From the NCBI GenBank assembly GCA_963719885.1, contig CAVRDP010000007.1:124001-188000 (forward strand): 64,000 nt of DNA, given 5' to 3'. Both the position numbers and the translations under genes were made by a program. Position 1 is the stretch's first letter, and each line of letters begins with the position of its first letter. Below are positions 10,833-20,344 of the stretch, in pieces. The DNA comes from JANXQG01 sp963719885 (GTDB lineage Bacteria; Planctomycetota; Planctomycetia; Pirellulales; Thermoguttaceae). The notes below the pieces were generated by a model that was not told where the DNA came from, ran no database searches, and saw only the letters and a list, made by a program, of their open reading frames with translations.

Positions 10833-13800
10833 ATGCCGGAGAAGTTCGATTCGTATCACCAGTGGTTGGGAATTCCGGCCAGCGAGCAACCGCCCAATCA
10901 TTACCGGCTGCTGGGAATTCCGGCGTTCGAGGAGAGCGCCACGGTCATCGAAAACGCTGCCAACCAGCGGATGGCCCATCTGCGGACGTTCCAGGCAGGC
11001 AAGCACGCCGCCGAATCGAAGCGGCTGCTCAACGAGGTGGCGGCGGCGAGAGTCTGCCTGCTCAAGCCGGAGAAGAAGACCGCTTACGACCAGTTGCTGC
11101 GGCGAGAGGTTCGTGCGACGGTCCTCCCCACGGCCCGACCCTTGCCGGATCCTTCCCAGGCAGGGCTTGCCGAGGTCTTCGAGACGCCGATTGCGAGTAC
11201 CTCGGCGATCGGCGCGAAGCGCCAGGCGAAGAAGTCTCGGCCCAATCCTACGCCGCTCATCGTTGTGGCGGTGTTGACCGTGGCGGCGGTCGGACTGGCG
11301 GTGTGGGTGGCCATCGCGAACGACAATACGCCAAGCAACGGAGGAATTGCGAAGGTTGGGAATCCGGCCACGTCGGCCGCGCCTGCGAAGGAAGCCGCGC
11401 CGAAGTCGCCGGGACCTTTGAAGAAGACCGCCATCCCGGCAACCACGGACATCCCCGCTCCCACAGGGCCCAAGGAAGAGCCGAAATCTGCGGATCGGAA
11501 ATCCGAAACTCCGAAATCCGCGCCGGCGGCGGTGGCCGAGGCCAAATCCCAACCTAAAGAAGACAACACGGCGGCAGCGAAGCTTGTTGCTGCGAACGAT
11601 CGGCCCGCCGCGAAGCCGGAGCCGGCCAAGGAGAAGACTCCTGCCAAGAAGCTCGCTCCGCCATCGGTGGAGGAGCAGAAGCGGCTGATGGGCGAGATCG
11701 ATGAGGTCTACAAGCCCAGCGCGGCCAAGGACCAGGCAGGCAAGGCAGCCCTGGCCCACAAACTGCTGGAGGATGGCCGCAAGAACGAGGGCAACCGGGC
11801 CGAGCAGTTCGTGTTGCTCCGCCGCGCCGGAGAGATTGCGCGTGACGCGGGCGAGGCGGACCTGATGCTGGAAGCGGTGGATGCAATCGTCGACGCGGGG
11901 TTCGACATCCGGCCCTATCCGGTGAAATCACGGCTCTTGAAGCAGCTCGTCGAGCACGGCGCTGCCCCGGTTTCGACCGTCAGTGCGTCATGCGTGAAGT
12001 TCGCCGAAGAAGCCGCCGCCAATGGCGCCGTTGACGAAGCTCTCGACGTGCTCGACGCGGCCAAGAAGTGCCTGCCCAAGTCGATCGTGCGGGCGCAGGC
12101 AGACCTACGCGCGGCAAAAGCCGCATTGGCCCATGCACGCACGCCGGCCGACAAAGCCGAACGCGAGAAGAAGGCCGAGGAGGCGCAAACGGAACTGGAC
12201 GCCATCAAATCCGCGCAGTCGGCGGTGGCCGAGTGTGCCAAGGGCCTTCAAGAAGCTCGGCGCGAGCACGAGGCGATATCTGCGGCCCAGGAGAAACTTA
12301 AGACCGCGCCCGACGACCCGCAGGCATGCCTGACGCTCGGCCGTTGGTATTGCTTCTACCAGGGCGACTGGGATGAGGGCCTGAAACTCTTGGCCAAGGG
12401 AAGCGATGACGCCCTGAAATCACTAGCCGCGGAGGAACTGGCCTCGAAACCTGCCAAGGCCGAGGACAAGGTCGCCCGCGGCGATGCCTGGTGGGAATCG
12501 GCCGAGAAGGCCACGGGCAAGGTCAAGGCCGCCATGCGGCGGCGTGCCGGTCATTGGTATCAGGAGGCGCTGCCGGACCTGCCGCCGGGATTGGCGAAAT
12601 TGAAGGTGGAAAAACGTCTTGCCCAAGCGGGCGAGGAGCCAGTGCCGAAGGTGAACGGCGCAGCCAGCCGTCCGCCGCTGGCCGTCGCGCCGTTCGACGA
12701 GAAGACCGCCAAGCAACACCAGTTCCGTTGGGCCAAGTACCTTGGCGTGCCGGTGGTCCAAACGAACTCCCTCGGGATGAAACTGGTGCTCATCCCGCCG
12801 GGCGAGTTTCTTATGGGTTCGCCTAAGGAATTGATCGAGGAGGAATTGCGGCTGTACCGCGGCTACGCGTGGTACATAGACCGCTTGCCGGGTGAGGGCC
12901 CACAGCATCGGGTTCGGCTTACGAAGCCCTATTGGCTGGGCGCGACGGACGTTACGCAGGAGGAGTATCAGCGTGTTATGGGCAGCAATCCGAGCAGGTT
13001 TCAAGGGGACCGGAATAAGCCAGTGGAGAGAGTTTCGTGGGACGATTCGGTGGAATTCTGCCGGAGGCTGTCGGAGTTGCCCGCGGAAAAGGTGGCCAAG
13101 CGGGACTACACTTTGCCGACGGAGGCCCAGTGGGAGTATGCGTGCCGGGCAGGAACGACGACTCGCTGGTACTTGGGCGATGATGAAGCGGCGCTAGTTG
13201 ATGTAGCTTGGTTCAATACGAACGCGGGCGCTCAAACACACCCTGTGGCGCAGATGGGGGCCAACGTCTGGGGACTGTATGACATGCACGGCAATGTTTG
13301 GCAGTGGTGCCAGGACTGGTACGATAAGGATTATTATACAAAGTCGCCGACAGCCGATCCGGCGGGACCTCCCGAGGGCTTGGATCGCGTTTTCCGCGGT
13401 GGCAGCCTGAAACACTTGGCGAAGGTCTGCCGGTCGGGGTTCCGCGCCCACATGGACCTCAGTCGCGGTGGCGGGTTCGACGACCTGGGTTTCCGCGTCG
13501 CCCTGGTTTCGGCGGAGACCGCGCCAGGATCGGCGAAATCGAAGGTGGAAAACCCTCTTGCGCAGTCAGCCGCGGGTCCATCGCCGGCGGCAGAGCGGCC
13601 GTCTGCAGGCACCCATCCGCCACTGGCGGTAGCCCCGTTCAACGAAAAGATAGCCAAGCAACACCAGTCGCGGTGGGCCAGGTACCTTCACGTGCCCGTG
13701 GTCCAAGCCAACTCCATCGGCATGAAGCTCGTGCTCATCCCGCCGGGTGAGTTTCTTATGGGCTCGCCCAAGGAACTGATCGAAGAGGAGCTGCGGGTGC

Positions 13801-14456
13801 GCGACGGCTGGTACAGGGACCGTGTGCCGGCCGAGGGGCCGCAGCACCAGGTGCGGATTACCAAGCCCTATTGGCTGGGCGCGACAGACGTGACCCAGGA
13901 AGAGTACCAGCGCGTGGTGGGCAGCAATCCGAGCAACCTTCAAGGGGACCCGAAAAGGCCGGTGGAGATGGTGTCTTGGGACGATGCCGTGGAGTTCTGC
14001 CGGAGGTTGTCGGAGTTGCCCGGCGAAAAGGCGGCCAAGCGACGGTACGGCTTGCCGACGGAGGCCCAGTGGGAGCACGCCTGCCGTGCGGGAACGACGA
14101 CGTGCTGGTATCCGGGTGACGATCAGGCCGGATTAGTTGATGTCGCCTGGTTCGACAAGAACGCGGGTGGTCATACGCAGGGGGTGGGGCAGAAGCGGGC
14201 CAACGCCTGGGGGCTCTATGACATTCACGGTAATGTCTTTCAGTGGTGCCAGGACTGGTACGACAAGGATTATTTTGCGAAGTCGGCCACAGACGATCCG
14301 GCGGGACCTCTCGGGGGCTCACGCCGCGTGAACCGTGGCGGTACCTGGCGCTACGCGGCCTGGCTCTGCCGGTCGGCCTACCGCAGCAACGACGAGAGCG
14401 GCGCTGAGTACGACTGCCTGGGCTTCCGCGTCTGCCTAGTTCCGGCGGAAAAGTAA
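10833..14456 (+). CDS. Multi-domain FGE-fold membrane protein, paralogue 3 (two FGE domains, intact)
   Basis: The only unbroken member of the tandem trio: 1207 residues from ATG 10833 (MPEKFDSYHQW). Domains: J-like module (1-90, no HPD), membrane helix (~145-165, VVAVLTVAAVGLAVWVAIA), low-complexity linker, helical region with a charged coiled coil (ADKAEREKKAEEAQ), then FGE domains at about residues 610-895 and 930-1207. Both keep the LPTEAQWE and GNV(W/F)QWCQDWYDKDY core motifs of the SUMF1/EgtB/PvdO family. The catalytic cysteine pair of true formylglycine-generating enzyme is not evident, so a binding role is more likely than sulfatase activation, despite the sulfatase at the window edge. 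The stop is followed by a ~35-base stretch shared with the DGR target genes. Confidence 0.85.
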   Translation: MPEKFDSYHQWLGIPASEQPPNHYRLLGIPAFEESATVIENAANQRMAHLRTFQAGKHAAESKRLLNEVAAARVCLLKPEKKTAYDQLLRREVRATVLPTARPLPDPSQAGLAEVFETPIASTSAIGAKRQAKKSRPNPTPLIVVAVLTVAAVGLAVWVAIANDNTPSNGGIAKVGNPATSAAPAKEAAPKSPGPLKKTAIPATTDIPAPTGPKEEPKSADRKSETPKSAPAAVAEAKSQPKEDNTAAAKLVAANDRPAAKPEPAKEKTPAKKLAPPSVEEQKRLMGEIDEVYKPSAAKDQAGKAALAHKLLEDGRKNEGNRAEQFVLLRRAGEIARDAGEADLMLEAVDAIVDAGFDIRPYPVKSRLLKQLVEHGAAPVSTVSASCVKFAEEAAANGAVDEALDVLDAAKKCLPKSIVRAQADLRAAKAALAHARTPADKAEREKKAEEAQTELDAIKSAQSAVAECAKGLQEARREHEAISAAQEKLKTAPDDPQACLTLGRWYCFYQGDWDEGLKLLAKGSDDALKSLAAEELASKPAKAEDKVARGDAWWESAEKATGKVKAAMRRRAGHWYQEALPDLPPGLAKLKVEKRLAQAGEEPVPKVNGAASRPPLAVAPFDEKTAKQHQFRWAKYLGVPVVQTNSLGMKLVLIPPGEFLMGSPKELIEEELRLYRGYAWYIDRLPGEGPQHRVRLTKPYWLGATDVTQEEYQRVMGSNPSRFQGDRNKPVERVSWDDSVEFCRRLSELPAEKVAKRDYTLPTEAQWEYACRAGTTTRWYLGDDEAALVDVAWFNTNAGAQTHPVAQMGANVWGLYDMHGNVWQWCQDWYDKDYYTKSPTADPAGPPEGLDRVFRGGSLKHLAKVCRSGFRAHMDLSRGGGFDDLGFRVALVSAETAPGSAKSKVENPLAQSAAGPSPAAERPSAGTHPPLAVAPFNEKIAKQHQSRWARYLHVPVVQANSIGMKLVLIPPGEFLMGSPKELIEEELRVRDGWYRDRVPAEGPQHQVRITKPYWLGATDVTQEEYQRVVGSNPSNLQGDPKRPVEMVSWDDAVEFCRRLSELPGEKAAKRRYGLPTEAQWEHACRAGTTTCWYPGDDQAGLVDVAWFDKNAGGHTQGVGQKRANAWGLYDIHGNVFQWCQDWYDKDYFAKSATDDPAGPLGGSRRVNRGGTWRYAAWLCRSAYRSNDESGAEYDCLGFRVCLVPAEK

Positions 14457-14753
14457 GGCGAGCGGGCGGAGCCGGTGCGCGGCCCGATGACTTACGGGTG
14501 AACTGTTGGCCCGTTGGGCCGAGAGACGGATAAGGGGGGCATCGTTTTACCAGGGCTGCGCCCTTCGCTAAGTGAATGGCTGGGCCTTCGGCCCGATGAT
14601 TCCGCTTAGAGAACGGCCGGACCTTCGGCCCCACGATTTCCCATCCCGCCTAGCTTCCCCCGGCATGTTCACCTCGAACTGCCCTTTTTTTCGGGAGCCG
14701 ATTCTTGTATCGTCGCGGCCCGAGATTTCAAGACGGGCGACCGAGGAAGCATC

Positions 14754-15643
14754 TTGACATACAGCGTGCTGCGAAAAGATCTTCGCACCTCCACCGCCGA
14801 AGGAATGGCATCGAGCGTCATGGTCGGCATCGGCGAGACCTATTTGCCGGTGTTCGTGCTGGCCTTGAGCGGCAGCCAGGTGGCCTGCGGGCTGGTTACC
14901 ACCGTACCGCTGGTGATCGGCGCCGTATTGCAGCTCGGCACGCCGTGGCTGATGCGGAAGTGCGGCTCCTACCGCCGCTGGGTTTCGCTCTGTGCGTTCA
15001 TCCAGGCCACCACCTTCCTGCCATTGCTGGTCGCCACAGTCTTGGGGCATATCCCTATAGTGCTGGTCTTCGCATCTCTTACTCGATCTACGCGATCGTG
15101 GTTTGCGCGGCCATTCTGGCGAAGATCGTTTTTCTGCCGACGGTGGGCCGGATTGCCGATCGCGTGGGAGTTCGCCGCGTGTTCTGGATCAGCGCGGCGG
15201 CCATCGTGCCCTCCTCGGCCGTGTGGATGGTGTCGAGCGATTACCGGTATCTGATCGCCATCCAGATTTATTCGGGCGTGGCCTGGTGCGCCTTCGACCT
15301 GACCACGCTGTTGCTGTTCTTCGAAACGATTCCGCGGCAGAAGCGGGTCGACGTGCTGGCCTTCTTCAACCTGGCGAATTCTGCCGCCACGGCCGGCGGT
15401 TCGCTCTTGGGCGCGGGCATCCTGGCGGCATTGGGGGCGAACCGGCAGGCCTACTTGATCCTCTTCGCGCTCTCGACGATCGCGCGGGGGGCGGCAATCG
15501 TTCTCTTGGTGCGCATCCCGGCACGGAAGGCGACGTTGGCGGTCACGCGGGCGATCCCGGCGCCGCATTACCTTCGACCTGTCGTTCGCGCGGCGAAGGC
15601 CGGAGGAAAGCGGGAGAACGTGGTTGGCGGCTTGCGTTCGTAG
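14754..15643 (+). pseudogene. MFS transporter remnant
   Basis: Starts at TTG 14754 (TYSVLRKDLRTSTAEGMASS), after a GAGGAAG ribosome-binding site. The N-terminal half (TYLPVFVLALSGSQVACGL, LGTPWLMRKCGSYRRWV) and the C-terminal half (ILAKIVFLPTVGRIADRVG, LFFETIPRQKRVDVLAFFN) are typical major facilitator helices but lie in different frames, with the junction near 15070. The total coding capacity of ~297 residues is well below the usual ~400-450, so a stretch including the central loop and some helices seems to be missing as well as the frame being lost. Probably non-functional. Confidence 0.7.
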
Positions 15644-15695
15644 GATAGGTTTTCAACCTGTCGCGCAATTCAGACAGGTTGAAAACCCACCCTAC
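15640..15695. repeat. Inverted repeat between convergent genes
   Basis: Arms 15640-15662 (containing AGGTTTTCAACCTGTC) and 15673-15695 (GACAGGTTGAAAACCC) pair almost perfectly across a 10-base loop. It lies exactly between the convergent MFS remnant and the UPF0104 gene and may serve as a bidirectional terminator; dispersed palindromes of this kind are common in planctomycetes. Confidence 0.6.
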
Positions 15696-16819
15696 TTCGA
15701 CGGCACGCGTCGCTTCAAGCCGGCGTGGCCGTTCATCTCATCCGCTTGCGCCGCGCCGTCGGCGTGGTCGTCGGGAGTTGTAGCGACGGGAGGAATCCAA
15801 TTCTTCCGCAAGGCATATTCGTGCCAGCCGGCCATGGCTGCGGCGAACAAGAGGGGAAGCAAATAATAGATCACACGGAAAACAATAATGGCGGCGAAGA
15901 CCTTGGGCATGTTCAGTTCAGGGTCGTGCACCAGCTTCAACGAGCCCAACAGAGTCATCATGACAGCCTCCAGGACACCCCATCCGCCCGGGACGTGCGA
16001 AAGCACGATCAGCACGTAGGCCACCAGGTAGACCTCCAAGACCGTCAGGTATCCGCCACGGACCGGCGGAAAGACGGCATACAGCACTGAGGCGGCCACG
16101 AGCATGTCGGCCGAGGCAATGGCGATCTGATAGACGGTCAGGCGGAAGGGCGGAACCGGCAGCGTCCAACGAAAGATCTTCAAGGAACCGCGATGCAAGA
16201 GGCTGGCGCCCACGTACACCGCGGTCAACGCCAGCAGCAGAATGCCGAACGGCCGCGAATCGGCGAACAAGTACGTAAACCAAGCGACGACGCCTTCATG
16301 GATATGCCATTCCGCGATCAGCGAGTCCTTGATCAGAGCGAGTTGGCTGTGGGGAATTCGCAAGGGCGCAAAGACGAAGAGCACGCCGGAAATGAAAAAC
16401 ACGCCGAACCAGAACGTCAAGGCCAGAATCACCAGCAACTGCACGATCTTCGTCAACGGGATGCCCCACGACGAGTAGAGGCGATAGCGCAGGGGCATCC
16501 CCGCCAGCGTGGCGCCGAAGTTGTAGCTGAACGGATAGCTGATCAGCGCGGCAAAGGCGACCCGTCTCAACGAGATCGGCACCTCCGCAAAGCGGAAAGC
16601 CAAGTAATCGTAGCAGACCAGGATGACGACATAGTTGATGAACGTTACCGCCAGCGCGACGGCGATGTGCGAGGCGGGAATCTGGAGAAGGCTCTCCCAA
16701 ATCTTCGCAAAAGTCAAATCGTGCCTGTTCATCTCGCGCGACAGCAACCAGGCTGCGAGAACGAAGACTGCCAGCACAAGCAACGATCCCAGAAGATGGA
16801 GCGGACTTTGCTTTTTCAT
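15692..16819 (-). CDS. Lysylphosphatidylglycerol-synthase-TM / UPF0104 family membrane protein
   Basis: 375 residues with about eight hydrophobic segments and little else, starting MKKQSPLHLLGSLLVLAVF. The short motifs SYPFSYNFGATLAGMPLRYR and SHVPGGWGVLEAVMMTLLG match the membrane domain found in MprF flippase and the YbhN/UPF0104 proteins (Pfam LPG_synthase_TM). Such proteins move lipids or lipid-linked compounds across the inner membrane; the substrate here is unknown. Its ATG overlaps the TGA of the upstream S46 peptidase (ATGA), so the two are translationally coupled in one operon. Confidence 0.8.
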   Translation of the reverse strand: MKKQSPLHLLGSLLVLAVFVLAAWLLSREMNRHDLTFAKIWESLLQIPASHIAVALAVTFINYVVILVCYDYLAFRFAEVPISLRRVAFAALISYPFSYNFGATLAGMPLRYRLYSSWGIPLTKIVQLLVILALTFWFGVFFISGVLFVFAPLRIPHSQLALIKDSLIAEWHIHEGVVAWFTYLFADSRPFGILLLALTAVYVGASLLHRGSLKIFRWTLPVPPFRLTVYQIAIASADMLVAASVLYAVFPPVRGGYLTVLEVYLVAYVLIVLSHVPGGWGVLEAVMMTLLGSLKLVHDPELNMPKVFAAIIVFRVIYYLLPLLFAAAMAGWHEYALRKNWIPPVATTPDDHADGAAQADEMNGHAGLKRRVPSK

Positions 16820-18918
16820 TTTCCCAATTCATCCGCCAGCGGGCCGGCATCGTAGAGTTTCCGCAAAGTCTCTTCGATGGCCGCGCTATGCACGGCGATG
16901 GCCCGGCCGACTTTCTCCGTGTAGATGAAGTCCCAAACCAGCGATTCCAGGTTGCCGTCGAAAATGATGCCCACGAACTGGCCCTTGCGATTGACCACGG
17001 GGCTGCCCGAGTTGCCGCCGATGATGTCGGCGGTGGAGACGAAATTCAAGGGCGTGGCCGGATCCAGTCGGTCCTTGCCCTCCAGCCAGCGCTTGGGCAG
17101 GTTGAACGGCTCGCGATTCTGATGTTCGGCCGAATGCTGGTAGGCCCCGCCGAGGGTCGTCCAGGGCGGCTGGGGCTGGCCCAGTTCGTCATAGCCCTTC
17201 ACCACGCCGAAGGCCAGGCGAAGCGTGAAGGTGGCGTCCGGATAGACCTCGGCGCCCCCCACCGCGAACCGCGCCTTGGCGATCTTGGCGTATGCCTGCC
17301 GCAACGGTTCGTCGACTTGTTCCTCCAGCGTGCGGCGGGCCTTCCGCGCCGGCCCGTCGACGAGCAACGCCAGTTGGATCATGGGGTCCTTGGAGGCCTC
17401 GATGGCCGCTTTGCCGCCTTTGGCAAGCTCGCGGCGCAGGGCCACGTCTTTCAAGCGCGATCCTTGGATCAGTTCGGCGGCCCGATCGCGCGGCGACTTT
17501 CCGTCGAGTACCTTGACGACCAATTCGTTGTCCGCGCCGGCCTCGGTAACAAACAGGCTCAGACCGTCGGCGAGCTTGATCGTTTCCAGGTCGTCGTAGA
17601 TCGGTGCTACGGAAAAGAGCATCTGATCGAGCGATTCGCGGTTTGATTGACGGTACTCGCGAAGCCGGTCGGCGTTGGGCTTGCCGTCTTCCTCGGCGAT
17701 CCGCACCAGGGTCCTGGCAAGCATGAACTGGTGGCAGCGGAAGGCCCGGCCTTCTTCGAGCAAGAGGATGTTCTTGCGGATCGTACGCAGCGTTTTCAGG
17801 GCGACGGTGATATTGCTCCAGGCGGAAGCGGCGCTTTCGCCGAGCGCGGCATCGGCTGCAATGGCGTCGCGGAGAAGCTTTTCCGCCGCTTCCTTTTCCT
17901 TCATGATTGCCGGATCTTGCAAGCCGCCCAGCCGGCCGATCTGGGCCTTGCGGGAATTCTGGATGCCGAATAATTCCTCGCGGGCCCGCCGCGCGTTCTC
18001 GTCGCTGCGCTCGCTGTAGTTCAGCAGCAGCACCTCGTTGCGCATCAGCCAATTCAACATCGTGGGCAGCGAAAGGTCGCGGATGTAGTCCAGGTGGGCC
18101 ACGGTGTCCAGGCGATCGGTCTTTCCGGGGTGGCCGGAGACGAAGATCAACTCGCCATCGGCCGCGCCGCCGGGGGCCCACTGCAAGAAGTGCTCGATCT
18201 TGGCCGGCTTGCCGTTTTCATAAACGCGCATGAAGCAGATGTCGAGGTCATAGCGGGGATATTCGAAATTATCCGGATCGCCGCCGAAAAAGGCGGCGTC
18301 TTCCTCGGGGGCGAAGACCAGGCGGACATCGGTATACTTCTTGTACCGATAGAGATGGTACTGCCCGCCGTTGTACAGCGTGACGACATCGCTCCGCAGG
18401 CCGGTCTTGTCGGTCGATTCCTGCTCGATGGTGTTCATAATCGCGCGACGGGCCTTTTCCGAGTCGGCCATCGTGCCATGCTTGGGAACGGCCGCGTTGA
18501 CCCGCTCGGTGACGTCTTCGATGCTCATGAGCACGTTCAATTCGAGGTCGACGCACTTCACTTCCTCGTCTTGCGTCTTGGCGTAGAACCCCTCGGCCAG
18601 ATAGTTCTTCTCCTTGGTGCTCAGCTTTTGCAGGGCATCGGCGCCGATGTGGTGGTTGGTCAGCACCAGTCCGTTGGACGACACGAACGACCCGGAGCCG
18701 CCGGAGTTGAAGCGCACGCTCGCTCGCTGCAAGTGCTCGAACCAGGCCTGATCGGGCTGGAAGCCGTATTTTTCCTTGAGGATTTTCTTGGGCGGATTGT
18801 TGAAGAGCCACATACCTTCGTCTCCCAAAGCGGCTGCGCTGCCGGAAAAGGCCAGCCCGATGCCGGCCAGAAGCCATCCCAACTGGACCTTTATCACCCA
18901 TCCACGACCCGGTTGCAT
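16816..18918 (-). CDS. S46 family dipeptidyl-peptidase
   Basis: Start chosen at ATG 18918-18916, behind GAGGAG and directly followed by a signal peptide (GWLLAGIGLAFSGSAAALG); the longer frame upstream lacks a signal. About 700 residues, the usual length for DPP7/DPP11-type peptidases. The trypsin-like triad is visible: His in LVLTNHHIGADAL, Asp in YPRYDLDICFMRV, Ser in GGNSGSPVVNRKGQFVG. These periplasmic enzymes remove N-terminal dipeptides from peptides in Bacteroidetes and related bacteria, feeding peptide catabolism. Coupled by a 4-base overlap to the UPF0104 membrane protein downstream. Confidence 0.9.
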   Translation of the reverse strand: MQPGRGWVIKVQLGWLLAGIGLAFSGSAAALGDEGMWLFNNPPKKILKEKYGFQPDQAWFEHLQRASVRFNSGGSGSFVSSNGLVLTNHHIGADALQKLSTKEKNYLAEGFYAKTQDEEVKCVDLELNVLMSIEDVTERVNAAVPKHGTMADSEKARRAIMNTIEQESTDKTGLRSDVVTLYNGGQYHLYRYKKYTDVRLVFAPEEDAAFFGGDPDNFEYPRYDLDICFMRVYENGKPAKIEHFLQWAPGGAADGELIFVSGHPGKTDRLDTVAHLDYIRDLSLPTMLNWLMRNEVLLLNYSERSDENARRAREELFGIQNSRKAQIGRLGGLQDPAIMKEKEAAEKLLRDAIAADAALGESAASAWSNITVALKTLRTIRKNILLLEEGRAFRCHQFMLARTLVRIAEEDGKPNADRLREYRQSNRESLDQMLFSVAPIYDDLETIKLADGLSLFVTEAGADNELVVKVLDGKSPRDRAAELIQGSRLKDVALRRELAKGGKAAIEASKDPMIQLALLVDGPARKARRTLEEQVDEPLRQAYAKIAKARFAVGGAEVYPDATFTLRLAFGVVKGYDELGQPQPPWTTLGGAYQHSAEHQNREPFNLPKRWLEGKDRLDPATPLNFVSTADIIGGNSGSPVVNRKGQFVGIIFDGNLESLVWDFIYTEKVGRAIAVHSAAIEETLRKLYDAGPLADELGK

Positions 18919-19153
18919 ATCCAGAACTCCTCTTCGCAAAAAAATCGACTCGTTTTGATGTAAGTATAGACCAAGATCATAGCTGCCCGGCCGCGATTTG
19001 GAAAGAACATCCCCTCCGCAGGGTGGGGCAAGATCCAGGTACCCACGTGCGGGCACGTCGGATCTGGTCTCACGCTACGACGTGCAACGGAATAAATTCC
19101 GTTCTGCGAAGAACCTTGACCCTTTGGTCCATTACTGGGTAAACTATCCCACT

Positions 19154-20104
19154 ATGCGAAAAGACATCGACTGTGTTCTCTGTGGATCGTGCGTGGCCGA
19201 CATCCTCTGCCGGCCGGTTAGCCTGGATGTACCCATCGGCGGCGGCCGACTTTTGTCCACCGATCCGCTCCAGGTGGTGACAGGCGGGATCGTGAACAAT
19301 TCCGGCATCGCCATGGCCCGGCTGGGCATGAAGGCGGCCGCCTTCACCTACGTCGGCCGCGACGAATGGGGCCGCCTGATCCGCGGCCGACTGGAGGCCG
19401 AAGGGCTGGATTGTTCGCGATTGCTGGAGCATCCGACGGTTTCCACGAGCACGACGGTGGTGCTCATCGATCCCAGCGGCGAGCGGAGCTTCGCCCATTG
19501 TGTCGGGGCCCCGAAGCTCATGGACCGGCTGCTGCTTCTCGATCATCTCGAGCTGTTCGCCCGCAGCCGCATGACCTTGATCGGCTATTATTCCTTGATG
19601 CCCGAGTTGGAGAGCGATTTGCCCGAGGTCCTGGCGGCGATTCGCGAGACCGGCTGCCAGACGGCGCTGGACTGTGCGGGCAGTGGCGGTTCCATGCAGC
19701 CGCTGGATCGAATCCTGCCGCACCTGGACGTCTATGTTCCGAGTTGGAACGAGGCCAGCCATCAGACCGGCCTGAACGACCCCCGCGAAATTCTCGGTCT
19801 CTACCGCGGCTGCGGGGCTGCCGGGCTGTTAGGCGTGAAGCTTGGCTCAAAGGGCGTTCTGCTCAGTCCGGCGGCCGGCGAGTATATCGAGATTCCGGCC
19901 GTGGCCCCGCCCGGTGCGATCGTCGATACGACCGGCGCCGGCGACTGCTTTTACGCCGGACTCTTGACAGGGCTTCTGCGCGGACTGGACGTGCGCAGTG
20001 CCGGGCTGTTGGGCGCCGCGGCTGGGGCCTATTGCATCACGGCCCTGGGGGCCACGACCGGCGTTCGCGATTTCGCCGCTACGGCGAAGCTGGCAGGGCT
20101 GTAG
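19154..20104 (+). CDS. PfkB-family carbohydrate kinase
   Basis: 316 residues from ATG 19154 (MRKDIDCVLCGSCVADILC). Ribokinase-like fold: N-terminal GGIVNNSGIAMARLG substrate-loop region, lid strands, and the C-terminal signature DTTGAGDCFYAGLLTGLLRG, whose GAGD Asp is the catalytic base. It phosphorylates a sugar or nucleoside with ATP in the cytoplasm; the substrate cannot be told from sequence. Longer in-frame starts upstream lie in a repeat-rich stretch and are unlikely. It precedes a Gfo/Idh oxidoreductase in the same direction, a common pairing in sugar catabolism, but a 240-base inverted-repeat gap separates them. Confidence 0.85.
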   Translation: MRKDIDCVLCGSCVADILCRPVSLDVPIGGGRLLSTDPLQVVTGGIVNNSGIAMARLGMKAAAFTYVGRDEWGRLIRGRLEAEGLDCSRLLEHPTVSTSTTVVLIDPSGERSFAHCVGAPKLMDRLLLLDHLELFARSRMTLIGYYSLMPELESDLPEVLAAIRETGCQTALDCAGSGGSMQPLDRILPHLDVYVPSWNEASHQTGLNDPREILGLYRGCGAAGLLGVKLGSKGVLLSPAAGEYIEIPAVAPPGAIVDTTGAGDCFYAGLLTGLLRGLDVRSAGLLGAAAGAYCITALGATTGVRDFAATAKLAGL

Positions 20105-20106
20105 AG

Positions 20107-20237
20107 TGGGACCAGATCCGGGGTACCCGTGTCTCGCGTGGGCGACGCAGGCCCACCATAGCCGAGAAGAATCTAAACCAGTATGGTGGGACCAGTCGAT
20201 CATGGTGGGCCTGCGCCCGCTACGCGGTCTGGTCCCA
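20107..20237. repeat. MITE-like imperfect inverted repeat
   Basis: Outer arms TGGGACCAGA (20107-20116) and TCTGGTCCCA (20228-20237), inner arms CGCAGGCCCACCAT (20146-20159) and ATGGTGGGCCTGCG (20202-20215). The 131-base unit could fold into one long hairpin. It fills most of the gap between the kinase and oxidoreductase genes. Confidence 0.6.
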
Positions 20238-20344
20238 TCTACGCTTACCCCACTCGGGTGGAACTTTACAAGATCGGCACTTTCCAACGGCCGCCTGGCG
20301 TGTTATCGTATTGCTAGCACCCTAACCAATCCCCGAGGTAAATC

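Noticed and set aside
3960..14456. Host tandem FGE domains as direct targets of the TR at 47144
   Set aside because: Their DNA differs from the TR and from each other at many non-adenine and synonymous positions, so this TR has not written them recently.
1..14456. FGE proteins as dedicated activators of the neighbouring sulfatase
   Set aside because: The domains lack an evident catalytic cysteine pair, occur in multiples and vary in the ligand-facing segment, which fits binding better than formylglycine formation.
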